Below, one piece after another: positions 1 to 10,349 of a DNA stretch of 64,000 bases. Position 1 is the first letter of the stretch. The number at the start of each line of letters is the position of its first letter. This DNA is from Dreissena polymorpha (taxonomy: Eukaryota > Mollusca > Bivalvia > Myida > Dreissenidae): assembly GCF_020536995.1 (NCBI RefSeq), contig NC_068364.1:46155981-46219980 (forward strand), written 5' to 3'. Both the position numbers and the translations under genes were made by a program. Under the pieces are notes generated by a model that saw only the letters and a program-made list of their open reading frames with translations, made no database searches and was not told where the DNA came from.

Positions 1-793
1 AGATACAACTTCACCCAAAATTGATCAAGAATTATAAGAGTGTCGTTAATAAATGATATCAAACATCACCAAATGAAAGTTGATATCTTTAGTAGTTGTG
101 TGAGAAATCAAATCACAACAGTGTCGCGTTTAGTTGTTCTGATATTTTAATTATACATTATGTACACTTAAGTATATTTGTGTTACATGTTTAAAACATA
201 TGATAATTCAATAACATTTTCCTTAAAGCGCACACAAGCTATCCTTTTAAGTCTACTAAGTCTAAGTTGCGACACAAAGAACTCCAATTATAATGATGTA
301 TCGACAATTTCCCGCATTAAGACTCGCTTGCCGTTACAATCACGCTATACAAAAGGTGTGTGTGGTCTTAGAGAGGATGGTCGGTTCTTATTGAGCAGTT
401 TAGAGAACACATATTGTTTGATCTTTTTTCTTGATTATTTATAGTAGATTTATTGGTGTTATTTCGATAATTGATTTTCGTACCGTTTTGATTCGAATAT
501 CCTAAATAAGCGGTCTCTTATTGCGCAAACGACGTAACAGAAAACCCAAAATAGCGTACAACAAAACTGCCGCGTACGTTCTACAAATACACAATCCACA
601 AAACGAGAGTCAATCGACAACAGTCCCAATGAGTACAGTGCGGCATAGTTTTCTGCCACAAGTGCGTCAGTGATCGTTGCGAAATACTTCCTGTTTACGC
701 TTGTTTACCCATATTTTCTCTATCCAAAAACATCTCTTAATTTCAGAGGAAATTCCTCTTGTTTTTGTGAAGAGTATACGTTTAATCGTTTGT
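1..793. other. 5' flank of the eIF1 gene
   Basis: No coding exon is recognisable here. The short open frames at 178-444 (plus) and 459-659 (minus) have no family resemblance and no consistent splice sites. The last 100-200 bases before position 794 should hold the eIF1 promoter and 5' UTR, but I see no clear TATA box or start-site motif and do not place one. Confidence 0.4.
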
Positions 794-3700
794 ATGACCA
801 GCCTTGATTTTGTCGGTCAATTATCTGGTATGTGAAACGTTATTTTCCTACATCAATTAATTTGGTATCGATAAAACAAAATGGCCGTCAATGTTTTGTT
901 TTCTATTTGCGTAACATTATTATTACGTAGGTTCATTAACAAAATGTTGTTTGCTATAATTAAATATGAGAGACCAGGCCCTTTCCCGAAATCAAGAATA
1001 AAAAGCCATAGAAACATTTAACGTACTGTATTTGTTATGTGGATTCAGTAAAAAAGCGGACTCTGATGAGTGATGTATCTGGTTACACAATTATGATTTC
1101 AAGTGAATTTCTGCTGACTAGTATTTAATTGTTTTGTAGGATCGAAGGCAGATCCATTCAATGATCAAGTCGAAGATGTTGCTAGTGGCGGCCAAGACAA
1201 ACTAATCCACATCCGCATACAGCAGAGAAACGGCCGTAAAACACTGACTACAGTCCAGGGGCTATCCTCAGATTATGATCTAAAGAAAATTGTTAAAGTC
1301 TGTAAAAAGGTGTGAACTACTGTCTTTAATTTTATTAAAATAAAAATGCTGATTTTAATAAATTTCAGTTGTTAAAGACACTTGTTTTTTATGCCCCCCT
1401 TCAAAAAAAAGTGGGCAGAGCTCCAGATAAGGATTTGTGAAATTAGTAACGGTACTGCCACTGACAGAAAGAAAAGGAGTAACGCTTAAAATCAATTAGT
1501 ACCTGTACTACCATGTCCAAAAATACAGGTAGTACTGTACTACCTGTGTTCTTGGATATTGAAGGGTGTATTACTGACTTTACAGAAACATTTGCAGCAA
1601 TTATAATAAATATATGTGGCTTCTTAAACAGTTACTGTATTAGGTTTTCCATTCTGAAAAATGATGCAAATACAACGACACATTAAAACTCATGACTAAT
1701 ACTATTTCTTCATTTTTCTTGACAAGAAAACACAAGCCAACTAGTAAGCTAAGTAAATGAACACTTATTTCACTGTCTTATCCGTTTCCCATCGTGTTTT
1801 CTAATGTTTTTTAATATCGGGGCGACAATGTCTTTTTCTGGGTTTACAGATTTAATGTCAGGATGGTAAGACAACACCGTATGTAATCATTATGTGACAA
1901 CAAAGAGTTGTTTTGAATCGTTTTCGGTTAAGCCGGCATTCCATTGCGCGCAGACATATTGTTTTTGACGGATTTACAAGTTACAGGAAATCACGCGACA
2001 GAATAGACAATAATATATGAACCCAGTCTACAACTTTTCAGTAATTTAAATTAACGAAAAGCGCCGTTAGATTAGAGAGCAACAAATCATTCCGCGCTGA
2101 CGCAGGCGTATCGGTATGGCCAGATTTTTTTCGTATATGCGTAAAATGGATATTAAAGTCATAATTGTACGTCCAGTTTATAAAAATAAATACGTAAATA
2201 TCAAGAAAAAGGCGTATTTACGGCTGTACAGCCCTTATCTGGAGATCTGAGTGGGTATATAGATTTCGCACTGTCCGTCAGTCTGTCACACTCTGTCAGC
2301 TCTCTAATTCAAATAGTTATCATCCGATCTTTACTAAACTTGGTCAGAAGTGTAGTGGATGAGGTGTCTGCCTAGCTATCAGGAGGTTGTGGGTTCGCTC
2401 CCTACTCTGGGAGCGTTCTCATTATCTCCTATATAGACACCAAGCACTGGTTCTTCCCAGGAAACAGACTCGACAAGTGTCCATATCTGCCTATAATAGG
2501 CCTTCCTGTAATAGTCAGCAATTAAATGTAGGAAGTACCAAGTAGAAGTAGAGGTAGAAACAAAAACGAGTGAATACACAATTCTGGGATAACATAAACT
2601 GGGAATGAAATTCGTAGGGGTACAATTCATTTTATGGGGGCCAATATGCATCAATTTGAAGAAAATGCCCAGATCATTTATGTTAATAATTAAAACAAAG
2701 GCTCTAAGGGCCTACCAAAGAGATATAGTATCTAAAAAAAATCTAAAAGAGTGATTTTGTCTCATTATTATGTCTGTCTCCACAGGAGTTTGCATGCAAT
2801 GGTACCGTAGTAGAGCACGCTGAGTACGGAGAGGTGATACAGCTGCAGGGAGACCAGCGCACTCTCATGAAGGACTTCCTGAAGAAGGTCGGCCTCGCCA
2901 AAGAAGAACAGATCAAGGTACGCATTAAAATCTTCAGTGGTGCTAAACAGTTTGAATCAGTGGCCGAAAAAAGTTCATTTTTGCAAAAACACGGGTTATT
3001 AAGAAGTTTTCCCATATAAAGGAATTATTTTCAATGGATCATGGTAAGCAGCAAAATCTATATTGGTGCTTGACCATTTCCCGCTCAGAAACAAAGTGAA
3101 AATGGCTCTATGCAACCAGCATAAAACCAGAACAGCCTGCGAGTAACTTGCAGCCTAGTAGCCAAGGGCAATTTTTCATACTGTTAGACTTAATGCTTAT
3201 ATACAATAAGTGCATTGAACAATATACACATGCAAGTCTATGCATACCTCCAAATTGTTGACTGTTAACAATGTCAGATAATTGGTTGCTTTTTACTAGC
3301 CCAAGCAACATTGTATTGTCTTGTTTCTGTACATAAGTAGATAATGCTCAGCTAGATGCCAGGGCCCTCAATCTATCAAATCTGCCACCGAATTTCGGCG
3401 GCAGTCCCCCACCTGGAATGTATACTTTTTTCCCCTTTTGGGGGGAAAAATTCCCACTAAAAAAAAAAAAAAAAAAATTTTTTTTTTTTTTTTTTTTTAA
3501 TAGAAAGATGTGTCTCATGATTATAATATCTCAAATCTATTTCAATTTAATCCTTTCAAACATACTGAATTATGAAATATGCAATGAATATAGTGCAAAC
3601 ATGTACAAATGAAATAATGAGAGAGTAAGTAAAAAAATCCCCCAAAATGGGAAACGCCGCGAAAATTCCCCCTCCTAAGGGCTGCGGACCCCTTCCCCCA

Positions 3701-4143
3701 AAGTAGTGTGAGGGCCCTGGATGCTTAATCAAAATACTAGTAAGCATGGCCAGCAATGTGGGCCAATATTCTGGAAAACTTCATAGGCTGTATGGGCCTC
3801 TAATTTGGGAACATCAGCCATAAGCGCAAGTTTTTTGGTTGATTTTTTCTTGGAAAAATGGTTTCTGCACCTTAGAGTACTCCTTTTTGGGTACTCTACA
3901 CCTCTAGAATATGTGTTTTTACACAAATGCAGCTACTTTGTATGTGTAGACAATCATTTTATCTCCTAACTGAAAATAACCATATTGCCTAACAGTGATT
4001 TAATGCACCTTTTTACCAAGCTAAGAAAAAGCAACTGAATCTTTTTTAAACTTTGGTTATAGTTTGGTAATGAAAGTTTACAATTTAGTTTCTTGTATTC
4101 AAAAATAAAGCATTGTGTTTTATTTCAGGTGCACGGTTTCTAA
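794..4143 (+). CDS. EIF1: Translation initiation factor eIF1 (SUI1 family), four coding exons
   Basis: eIF1 binds the 40S ribosomal subunit near the P site and enforces start-codon selection during scanning. Coding exons, read by eye: 794-827, 1140-1309, 2786-2917 and 4129-4143 (stop TAA at 4141). Every junction has GT/AG borders, and the phases agree (1, 0, 0). The joined frame is 116 codons, close to the 113 of human eIF1. Exon 2 carries the family hallmark IRIQQRNGRKTLTTVQG, exon 3 carries FACNGTV and YGEVIQLQGDQR, and exon 4 is only the terminal VHGF. Exon 1 encodes MTSLDFVGQLS plus one base before a strong GTATGTGA donor; its phase fits exon 2 exactly, but the sequence differs from the usual N-terminus (that part is unconserved in the family), so the start is the least certain part. 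A tRNA-derived SINE lies in intron 2, and an inverted-repeat element in intron 3. The SUI1 identification is firm. It looks intact. Confidence 0.93.
2233..2346. repeat. Fragment of a dispersed bivalve repeat in eIF1 intron 2
   Basis: The stretch with CTGTCCGTCAGTCTGTCAC followed by ATCCGATCTTTACTAAACT and TTGGTCAGAAG matches the leading edge of the repeat families seen many times elsewhere in this window (compare 63.6-64.0 kb and 52.95 kb). Only one unit is present. Confidence 0.5.
2346..2570 (+). mobile_element. tRNA-derived SINE in eIF1 intron 2
   Basis: The head resembles a tRNA with an internal RNA polymerase III promoter. An A-box-like stretch (TAGTGGATGAGG) lies near 2353, and a B-box-like GGGTTCGCTCCC near 2390, at about the right distance. 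A tRNA-unrelated body follows (from about 2415, ATATAGACACCAAGCACTGG onwards). The B box deviates from GGTTCGANTCC, so this is probably an old, inactive copy. The 3' end is uncertain, because I could not identify a tail or a target-site duplication. It is inserted in the sense orientation of the host gene. Confidence 0.6.
3360..3719. mobile_element. Small non-autonomous inverted-repeat element (MITE) in eIF1 intron 3
   Basis: Perfect 11-bp terminal inverted repeats, CAGGGCCCTCA at 3360-3370 and TGAGGGCCCTG at 3709-3719, are flanked on both sides by GATGC (3355-3359 and 3720-3724), a candidate 5-bp target-site duplication. The interior holds about 19 A followed by about 22 T, a long snap-back, and mirrored CCCC/GGGG runs. 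There is no coding capacity. The CAGGG end is reminiscent of hAT elements, but those usually duplicate 8 bp, so the superfamily is undecided. Confidence 0.6.
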
Positions 4144-5110
4144 ACAAAGGTCATCACCTCTACATTATTGCCATCACCTGCTTTGTAAAGATGAGGCAGC
4201 AAACCACAGAAGATTTTATATTGGTTTTTATTTCTTAAATAGTTGGTACATAGTGACTCAGTTATGTCAAAGTTGTTTAGAACAATGAAAAGACTAAAGA
4301 TACATAGAAAGGTTTTACGACGGAAGATTTCATAATGGAATCCGAAAGTAGGATCATATCTGTTTCATCCCATTTGTTTATTGTTGTTCAAGTTGTTTAA
4401 AACAATTATGTGTATGAGCCGTCAATAACTGTTTTTAGATTAAATAAATGTACAGATTATTTATTATCAAATGAACTTGCCTAAAATATGGCTGTGATTT
4501 TAATTGAAAACATTCAGAATATTCATATTGAATACAATTAAGAGATATTTCAATATCTGCTTTGTACACAATTTTGAAATGGTTAACTTAAAATTAAACA
4601 CTTAAATGATTTTAATTTGGTAATACAGATTTCTCACTAAAGTTCTGTAATTTTCCAATTAAATTGTTGCTCTGCTTATCATTTTGCTATAACTTATGTG
4701 TTTTTGCATAATTATGTAGAAACTGTGTTTAATAAATTATTAAATACAATATGTCAGGCGTTATTGTTTGATTTTAGTATACTTGGTACATCTTTATATT
4801 TTTAATCCTGGACACAGTCACAAAGCTGATATGGATTATGGTATTAATTTTCGTCTGTCCATACATACATCAGTTTGTTTTAAACAATTTCTGGTATCTT
4901 CTGCAATCTCCATATAACCTTCATCTTTTGAAGTATTTTCAGGAAAAATTGCTAAAATGTTCATATCATTAAGATGATTTTCAGAAGGCATGTATGACTT
5001 TGCTTTAAAATATGGAAGTATAAACTTCCTTACTTCTGAATAAGAATTTTTGTTCAGTTTAAGCAGAATTAACATTTGCATTAAAATTAAACGAGCATAA
5101 TTCCTGTCCA
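4144..5110. other. eIF1 3' UTR and downstream AT-rich DNA
   Basis: AT-rich sequence follows the eIF1 stop. AATAAA-like signals occur around 4442 (TTAAATAAATG) and 4730 (TTTAATAAATTATTAAATA), and either could end the transcript. The minus-strand open frame at 4836-5111 has no recognisable similarity and I do not call it a gene. Confidence 0.4.
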
Positions 5111-5114
5111 TTCC

Positions 5115-5930
5115 TTTTTATGCTCCCCATATATACATACACATGTATGGGGAGCATATAGTTGCCAGTTTGGGGTTCCTTACTTTTGTTACCGTTTCTC
5201 ATAGTGCCTTATTTGGGCATGTAAGTACCTTGCATGGACCTCTACCTTTTGATGATGTTTGAGGTCACGTGGGTCAAGGTCACTGAGGCTAATGAAAGAT
5301 TTTTCGTCACAATTTTGTTACAGTTTCTCATAGCACCTTCAATATTTTTCCAATCTCTTACATGTTTGGCATGTAGGTACCTTTCATGGACCTCTACCTT
5401 TTGATGAGGTTTGAGGTCACTGGGGTCTAGGTCACAGAAGCTAATAATAGATTTTTCTGTCACAATTTTGTCACAGTTTCTCATAGCGCCTTCCATATTT
5501 TACCGTTCTCTTACATGTATGGCATGTAGGTACCTTGCATGGACCTCTACCTTTTGATGAGGTTTGAGGCCAATGGGGTCAAGGTCACCAAGGCTAAAAA
5601 TAGATTTTTCCGTCACAATTTTGTTACAGTTTCTCATAGCGCCTTCAATATTTTACTGATCTCTTACATACTTGGCATGTAGGTACCTTGCATCGACCTC
5701 TACCTTTTGATGAGGTTTTGGGTCGAGGTCACTGAGGCAAATAATAGATTTTCTCAAGGTAACACTTTGGTTACAGTTTCTCATAGCGCCTTCAATATTT
5801 GATCGATCTCTTATATATTTGGGATGTGGGTACCTTGCATGGACCTCTACCTTTTTGATGAGGTTTGAGGTCACTGGGTTCAAGGTCACTGAGGCTAATA
5901 ATAGATTTTCTCGAGGTCACACTATTTTTA
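5115..5930. repeat. Tandem array (five ~130-153 bp monomers) with hairpin end
   Basis: The array opens with a snap-back (TGCTCCCCATA at about 5121 against TGGGGAGCATA at about 5148). Monomers then restart at CAGTTTCTCATAG-like motifs at about 5191, 5321, 5474, 5627 and 5773. Each carries GGTACCTTGCATGGACCTC, TTTTGATGAGGTTTGAGGTC and a GGTCAAGGTCACTGAGGC-type segment. The minus-strand open frames here are by-products of the repeat. Monomers are diverged, so the array is not very young. Confidence 0.75.
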
Positions 5931-6335
5931 CACACAAACCATATATCAACAAAGCATCATTGGTGAGCATCCATCAGTTTTACTGATATCCTTGTTTCTG
6001 TGATGTGTTTTGTCATACAACAATACTGCTTTATACAAAGCTTCTATGCTTGACCTATCAACTGCTAGCTTTGAATTGTAATGATCAATTTTAGGGCCTA
6101 GCTTTATGCCCCTGCTAGGTAAGTATATACTATAGCAGTTGCACTGTCTGTCCGGCATTCCGATTTCTTAAAGTTTCTTACGCAACACTTCCAGATATTG
6201 AGCTGATTTTTGGTATGCGAGTCTTGCCTTCATACCCTACAGATGAAGTGTGAAATTTTCCGGTCAATTGATTTGTGGCCAAGTTATTTGCATTCGTCTT
6301 ACAAATTTTCTCTATAATATTCGTTATGGCGGATG

Positions 6336-8400
6336 TTTTTAGCTCACCTGAGCACAACGTGCTCATGGTGAGCTTTTGGGATCGCCTTTTGTCCGTCCTC
6401 TGTCCGTCGTGCGTCGTCAACATTTGGCCTTGTGAACACTCTAGAGGCCACATTTCTTTTCCGATCTTCATGAAACTTGCTTAGAACATTTGTCCTAATG
6501 ATACCTCGACGATTTCGAAACTGGGTCATGCTGGGTCAAAAACTAGGTCAATAGTAGGTAAAAAACAAGATGTGTGTGTGAAACACAATGTCCCCCTATA
6601 TGACGTTTGACCTTGAAGGATGACCTTGACCCTTCACCACTCGAAATGTGCAGCTCCATGAGATACACATGCATTTCAAATATAAAATTGCTAGCTTCAA
6701 TATTGCAGAAGTGATATTACATGACCAATTTTGACCCATATATTTGACCTTGAAGGATGACCTTGACCTTTCACCACTAAAAATGTGCAGCTCCATGAGA
6801 TACACATGCATGCCAAATATCAAGTTGCTATCTTCAATATTGCAAAAGTATTCATAAAATTAGCGATTTGGGCCACATATATTTGACCTCTGACCTTGAA
6901 GGATGACCTTGACCTTTCACCACTCAAAATGTGCAGCTCTATGAGATACACATGCATGCCAAATATCGAGTTGCTATCTTCAATATTGCAAAAGTACTCA
7001 TAAAATGAGCGATTTTGGCCACATATTTGACATCTGACCTTGACGGATGACCTTGACCTTGACCTTTCACCACTCAAAATGTGCAGCTCCATGAGATACA
7101 CATGCATGCCAAATATCAAGTTGCTATCTTGAATATTGAAATACATACTGCAAAAGTGTACATTAAATGAGCTATTTTGACCCATATATTTGACCTTTGA
7201 CCTTGAAGGATGACCTTGACCTTTCACCACTTAAAATGTGCAGCTCCATGAGATACATTTGCGTGCCAAATATCAAGTTGCTATCTTCAAAATTGCAAAA
7301 GTTATTGCAAATGTTAAAGTTGGCGCAAACCAACCAACCAACAGACCAACAGACAGGGCAAAAACAATATGTCCCCCACTACTATAGTGGGGGACATAAA
7401 AAAAACAACTTGTGAACACTGTAGAAGTCACATTTGATGCCCAATCATATGTAACTTTGTTAAAATGTTTTTCTTAATGATATGTTGGTTGAGTTAAAAA
7501 ATGGTTCCGGTCCGTTGAAAAACATGGTCGCCAGGGGGCGGGGCAGTTTTGCTTATATGGCTATAGAGAAACCTTGTGAACACTCTAGAAGTCGCAATTG
7601 TTTATGTATCCTTATGAAACTTGGTCAAAATTTTGATTTTATGAATATTTTGGACGAGTTTGAAAATGGTCTAGATCGGTGAAAAAACATGGCCGCCAGG
7701 GGGCGGGGCAGTTTTCTATATATGTATATAGTGAAAACATCTGAACACTCTAGATGTCACATTTTTGGTCCAATCTTCATGAAATTTGGTCAGAACATTT
7801 GCTTCCTGGATACAACGGTTGAGTTTGATAATGGTTCGGATCGGTAAAAAAACATGGCCGCCGGGGGGGGGAGTTATTTTCCTTATATTTACATAGTTAA
7901 AAAAGCTTGTTAACACTCTAGGAGTCACATTTTTAGTCCAATGTTCATGAAACCTGGTCAGAATGTAAGATATCTCAGCAGAGTTTCAAAATGGTTCTGG
8001 TCCGTTGAAAAACATGGCCACCAGGGGGCGGGGAAGTTTTCCTTATATGGCTATATTAAAACCTTGTTAACACTCTAGAAATCACATTTATAGTCCTATC
8101 TTCGTGGAACTTGGTCCAAAGATTTGTTCTAATGATAGCTCGGCTGAATTTGAAAATGGTTCCGGTCCGTTGAAAAACATGGCTGACAGGGTGGGGCAGT
8201 TTTCCTTTTATGGATATAGTAAATCCTTGTGAACGCTCTAGAAATCACATTTATAGTCCAATCTTAATGGAACTTGGTCCGAAGATTTGTTCTAATGATA
8301 GCAAAGCTGAGTTCGAAAATGGTTACAGTTTGTTGAAAAACATGGCCGCCAGGGATGTTGCAGATTTCCTAATATGACTATCGGTATATTAAAGCCATTT
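6336..8400. repeat. GTGAGCT-type bivalve repeat element with a second element nested in it
   Basis: The left end is AGCTCACCTGAGCACAACG followed by TGCTCATGGTGAGCTTTTG, a terminal snap-back. Monomers of about 160 bp, each with AACACTCTAGAAGTCACAT, TTCATGAAACTTGGTCA and AAACATGGCCGCCAGGGGGC, run from 7404 to about 8400, about six copies. A first partial monomer (6420-6560) is cut off from them by the GTCCCCC element at 6567-7403. The same family recurs in the opposite orientation at 14692-15575 and, diverged, at 21500-22029. No coding capacity is visible. Confidence 0.7.
6567..7403. mobile_element. GTCCCCC-ended tandem-repeat element, nested in the GTGAGCT repeat
   Basis: The left end reads ACAAGATGTGTGTGTGAAAC then ACAATGTCCCCCTATA; the right end is TATGTCCCCCACTACTATAG then TGGGGGACATA. 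Between them are about five monomers of 139-151 bp (ATGTGCAGCTCCATGAGAT near 6646, 6785, 6929, 7080, 7228), each with TGACCTTGAAGGATGACC and AATATTGCAAAAG. AAAAACAA flanks both sides and may be a target duplication. Its reverse-complement relative lies at 48620-49590, with the same two end structures. The open frames here are repeat artefacts. Confidence 0.7.
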
Positions 8401-8616
8401 TAACACTCACATTGTAATGAAGATGTTGGTGCACAATGATGATTATGATGATGATACTGATAATGGATTCAGACACATTAACAACAACCCAAATATTAAA
8501 TTATAACTATTGCATTACTCAAATAAATTATTGCCATGACTTCAGATTGTTATCTTTATCTTTTGCAGAAATTCAACATAGTGGTAAAACCAACAAGACT
8601 TTTGTCAAGCAATATA

Positions 8617-9188
8617 AGTCCCCTACCGGCTCCACCATTGTCAGAAATTCCAGAATTTATATATATATATATATATTTGTTGCCATAGCAACCAATTTTT
8701 GTTATTTAGGAACAAAATGAAATGACGTGCATAATGTCCATATTGCCATCTATCCATGTTTAAAGTTTTATGAAAAAATATTAAGAACTTTAAAAGTTAT
8801 TGCAGGATCCAGAAAACCACCATTTTCAGCAGTATTTCTAGTCTATTTGTTGCCATAGCAACCAGAATTTTTTGACGTCGGAACGAAATGAAATGACGTG
8901 CATAATGTCCATATTGCCATCTATCCATGTTTCAAGTTTCATGAAAAAATATTAAGAACTTTTAAAGTTATTGCAGGATCCAGAAAAAAACACCATTTTC
9001 AGCAGTATTTCTAGTCTATTTGTTGCCATAGCAACCATAATTTTTGACGTAGGAACGAAATGAAATGACGTGCATAATGTCCATATTGCCATCTATCCAT
9101 GATCCAAGTTTCATTAAAAAATATTAAGAACTTTTAAAGTTATCGCAGGTAGTTAAGTCCCCTCCTGTGAAACTGGTAGGGGACTAAT
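8617..9188. mobile_element. AGTCCCCTACC-ended element with three ~175 bp monomers
   Basis: The ends are inverted repeats, AGTCCCCTACCGG near 8618 and CTGGTAGGGGACT near 9171. Three monomers each begin with TTTGTTGCCATAGCAACC (about 8677, 8847, 9019) and continue with GAAATGACGTGCATAATGTC and TTATTGCAGG. A short (TA)n run lies at 8660-8675. No coding capacity is visible. The repeated GTTGCCATAGCAAC palindrome is treated under findings. Confidence 0.65.
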
Positions 9189-10345
9189 AAAACAACAAGA
9201 ATTGTTACATATGAATGTTATTTGTCCCTCCATTCCCTTATCCTATTCTCCCTTATACCTGTGCTTGCAGTCTTCCAGTGCAATAGTGTTGATTGATGAC
9301 TTTAAATAGCCATTTGTGTAACACTCCTTGAAAATTGGCCCCAATTAACAGGGCACTCCTAAGACCTTTGATTGATGTCAGATGGACACCATTCATAAGA
9401 TTACAATTTGACAGGTATAAGGCCTACAGTTTTTAGTCAGTCAGTAGTTTGTGTGTGGTTATCAAAGGTTTGTGATTTTAACAGGGTTTATTGTTGTTTC
9501 AATTGGAAATATCATTGCACGGTGAGTCTGTTCAAGTTGTTTAAAACACTATGTCAAAAATGTTAACAATTTGGTAGTAAAAAACAATATATCACATCTA
9601 TTAAGAAGCACAAACAACTATTTGGTTAAAAAGAAAAGCTGTTTTTGCAAAAATTATGTATTTATGCTACAGATTTTTTGTGCATTTAAATTACTAATAG
9701 TTGTTTTGATATGATAATTTTTCCAATGTCTTGTGTGTGTTTACTTCTATATTTGCACACATTTGTAACTATGCGATAGGTCAAGTGATGTTTTGTACCT
9801 TAAAAGAAGACCAATTATGAATTTCTAGTACATGTTTTCATACTCATTTTACTTCTTTATAACCGACTTTGATATATGATAACAATTTAACATATTGTGT
9901 TTAATTATGCAGAATCTATTTCATAAACACTAAATATATTGATAAAATACAGTTGTTTTCGGTATCTAAAGCTGTTCTTGTAAAACAGGTTGTACTAGTC
10001 ATCCCCTATAACATCAAAAGATGCTGAGATGCTTATCTCATGATCTCAAAGCTGGACAACAATTTGTGAAAAAAGTACTTACATTTTATTTTGCTGATGC
10101 ACATTATTAAATAACTGTCCTCATATTACTTTTATCCAAAACATAGCTTTGTTGCAACAGGTCTATTTTAAAAACATAAACACTCACAAAACTACTTATA
10201 TCGCATATATGTATGTATCTGCCGAAGCAACAAACCCTTTTTTTCCACAAAACAACGTTCACAACCATTGCTTAACGTTAAAAGTACTGTTGATTTTTGG
10301 CAAATTTATGTGCTTTGGACTTGGACATTTTCTCTAAAATAACCG
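9189..10345. other. Intergenic AT-rich DNA
   Basis: I see no gene, structured repeat or RNA gene in this stretch. The open frame at 10149-10337 runs into the repeat that starts near 10350 and has no recognisable content. Confidence 0.4.
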
Positions 10346-10349
10346 TTTT

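Noticed and set aside
1066-1110. Hammerhead ribozyme core (CTGATGAG)
   Set aside because: No GAAA partner or flanking stems at the right distance.
2346-2420. Functional tRNA gene
   Set aside because: The B box deviates, the acceptor arms do not pair, and a SINE body follows.
4836-5111. 91-residue minus-strand gene
   Set aside because: No family resemblance; it lies in AT-rich intergenic DNA against a repeat.
5191-5905. CRISPR array
   Set aside because: Spacers are as similar to each other as the repeats, the host is animal and no cas-like gene is near; it is an ordinary tandem repeat.
6596-7415. Open frames with MHVYLMELHILSGERSRSS
   Set aside because: They are translations of the GTCCCCC-element monomers and recur at 48.6-49.5 kb in the opposite orientation.
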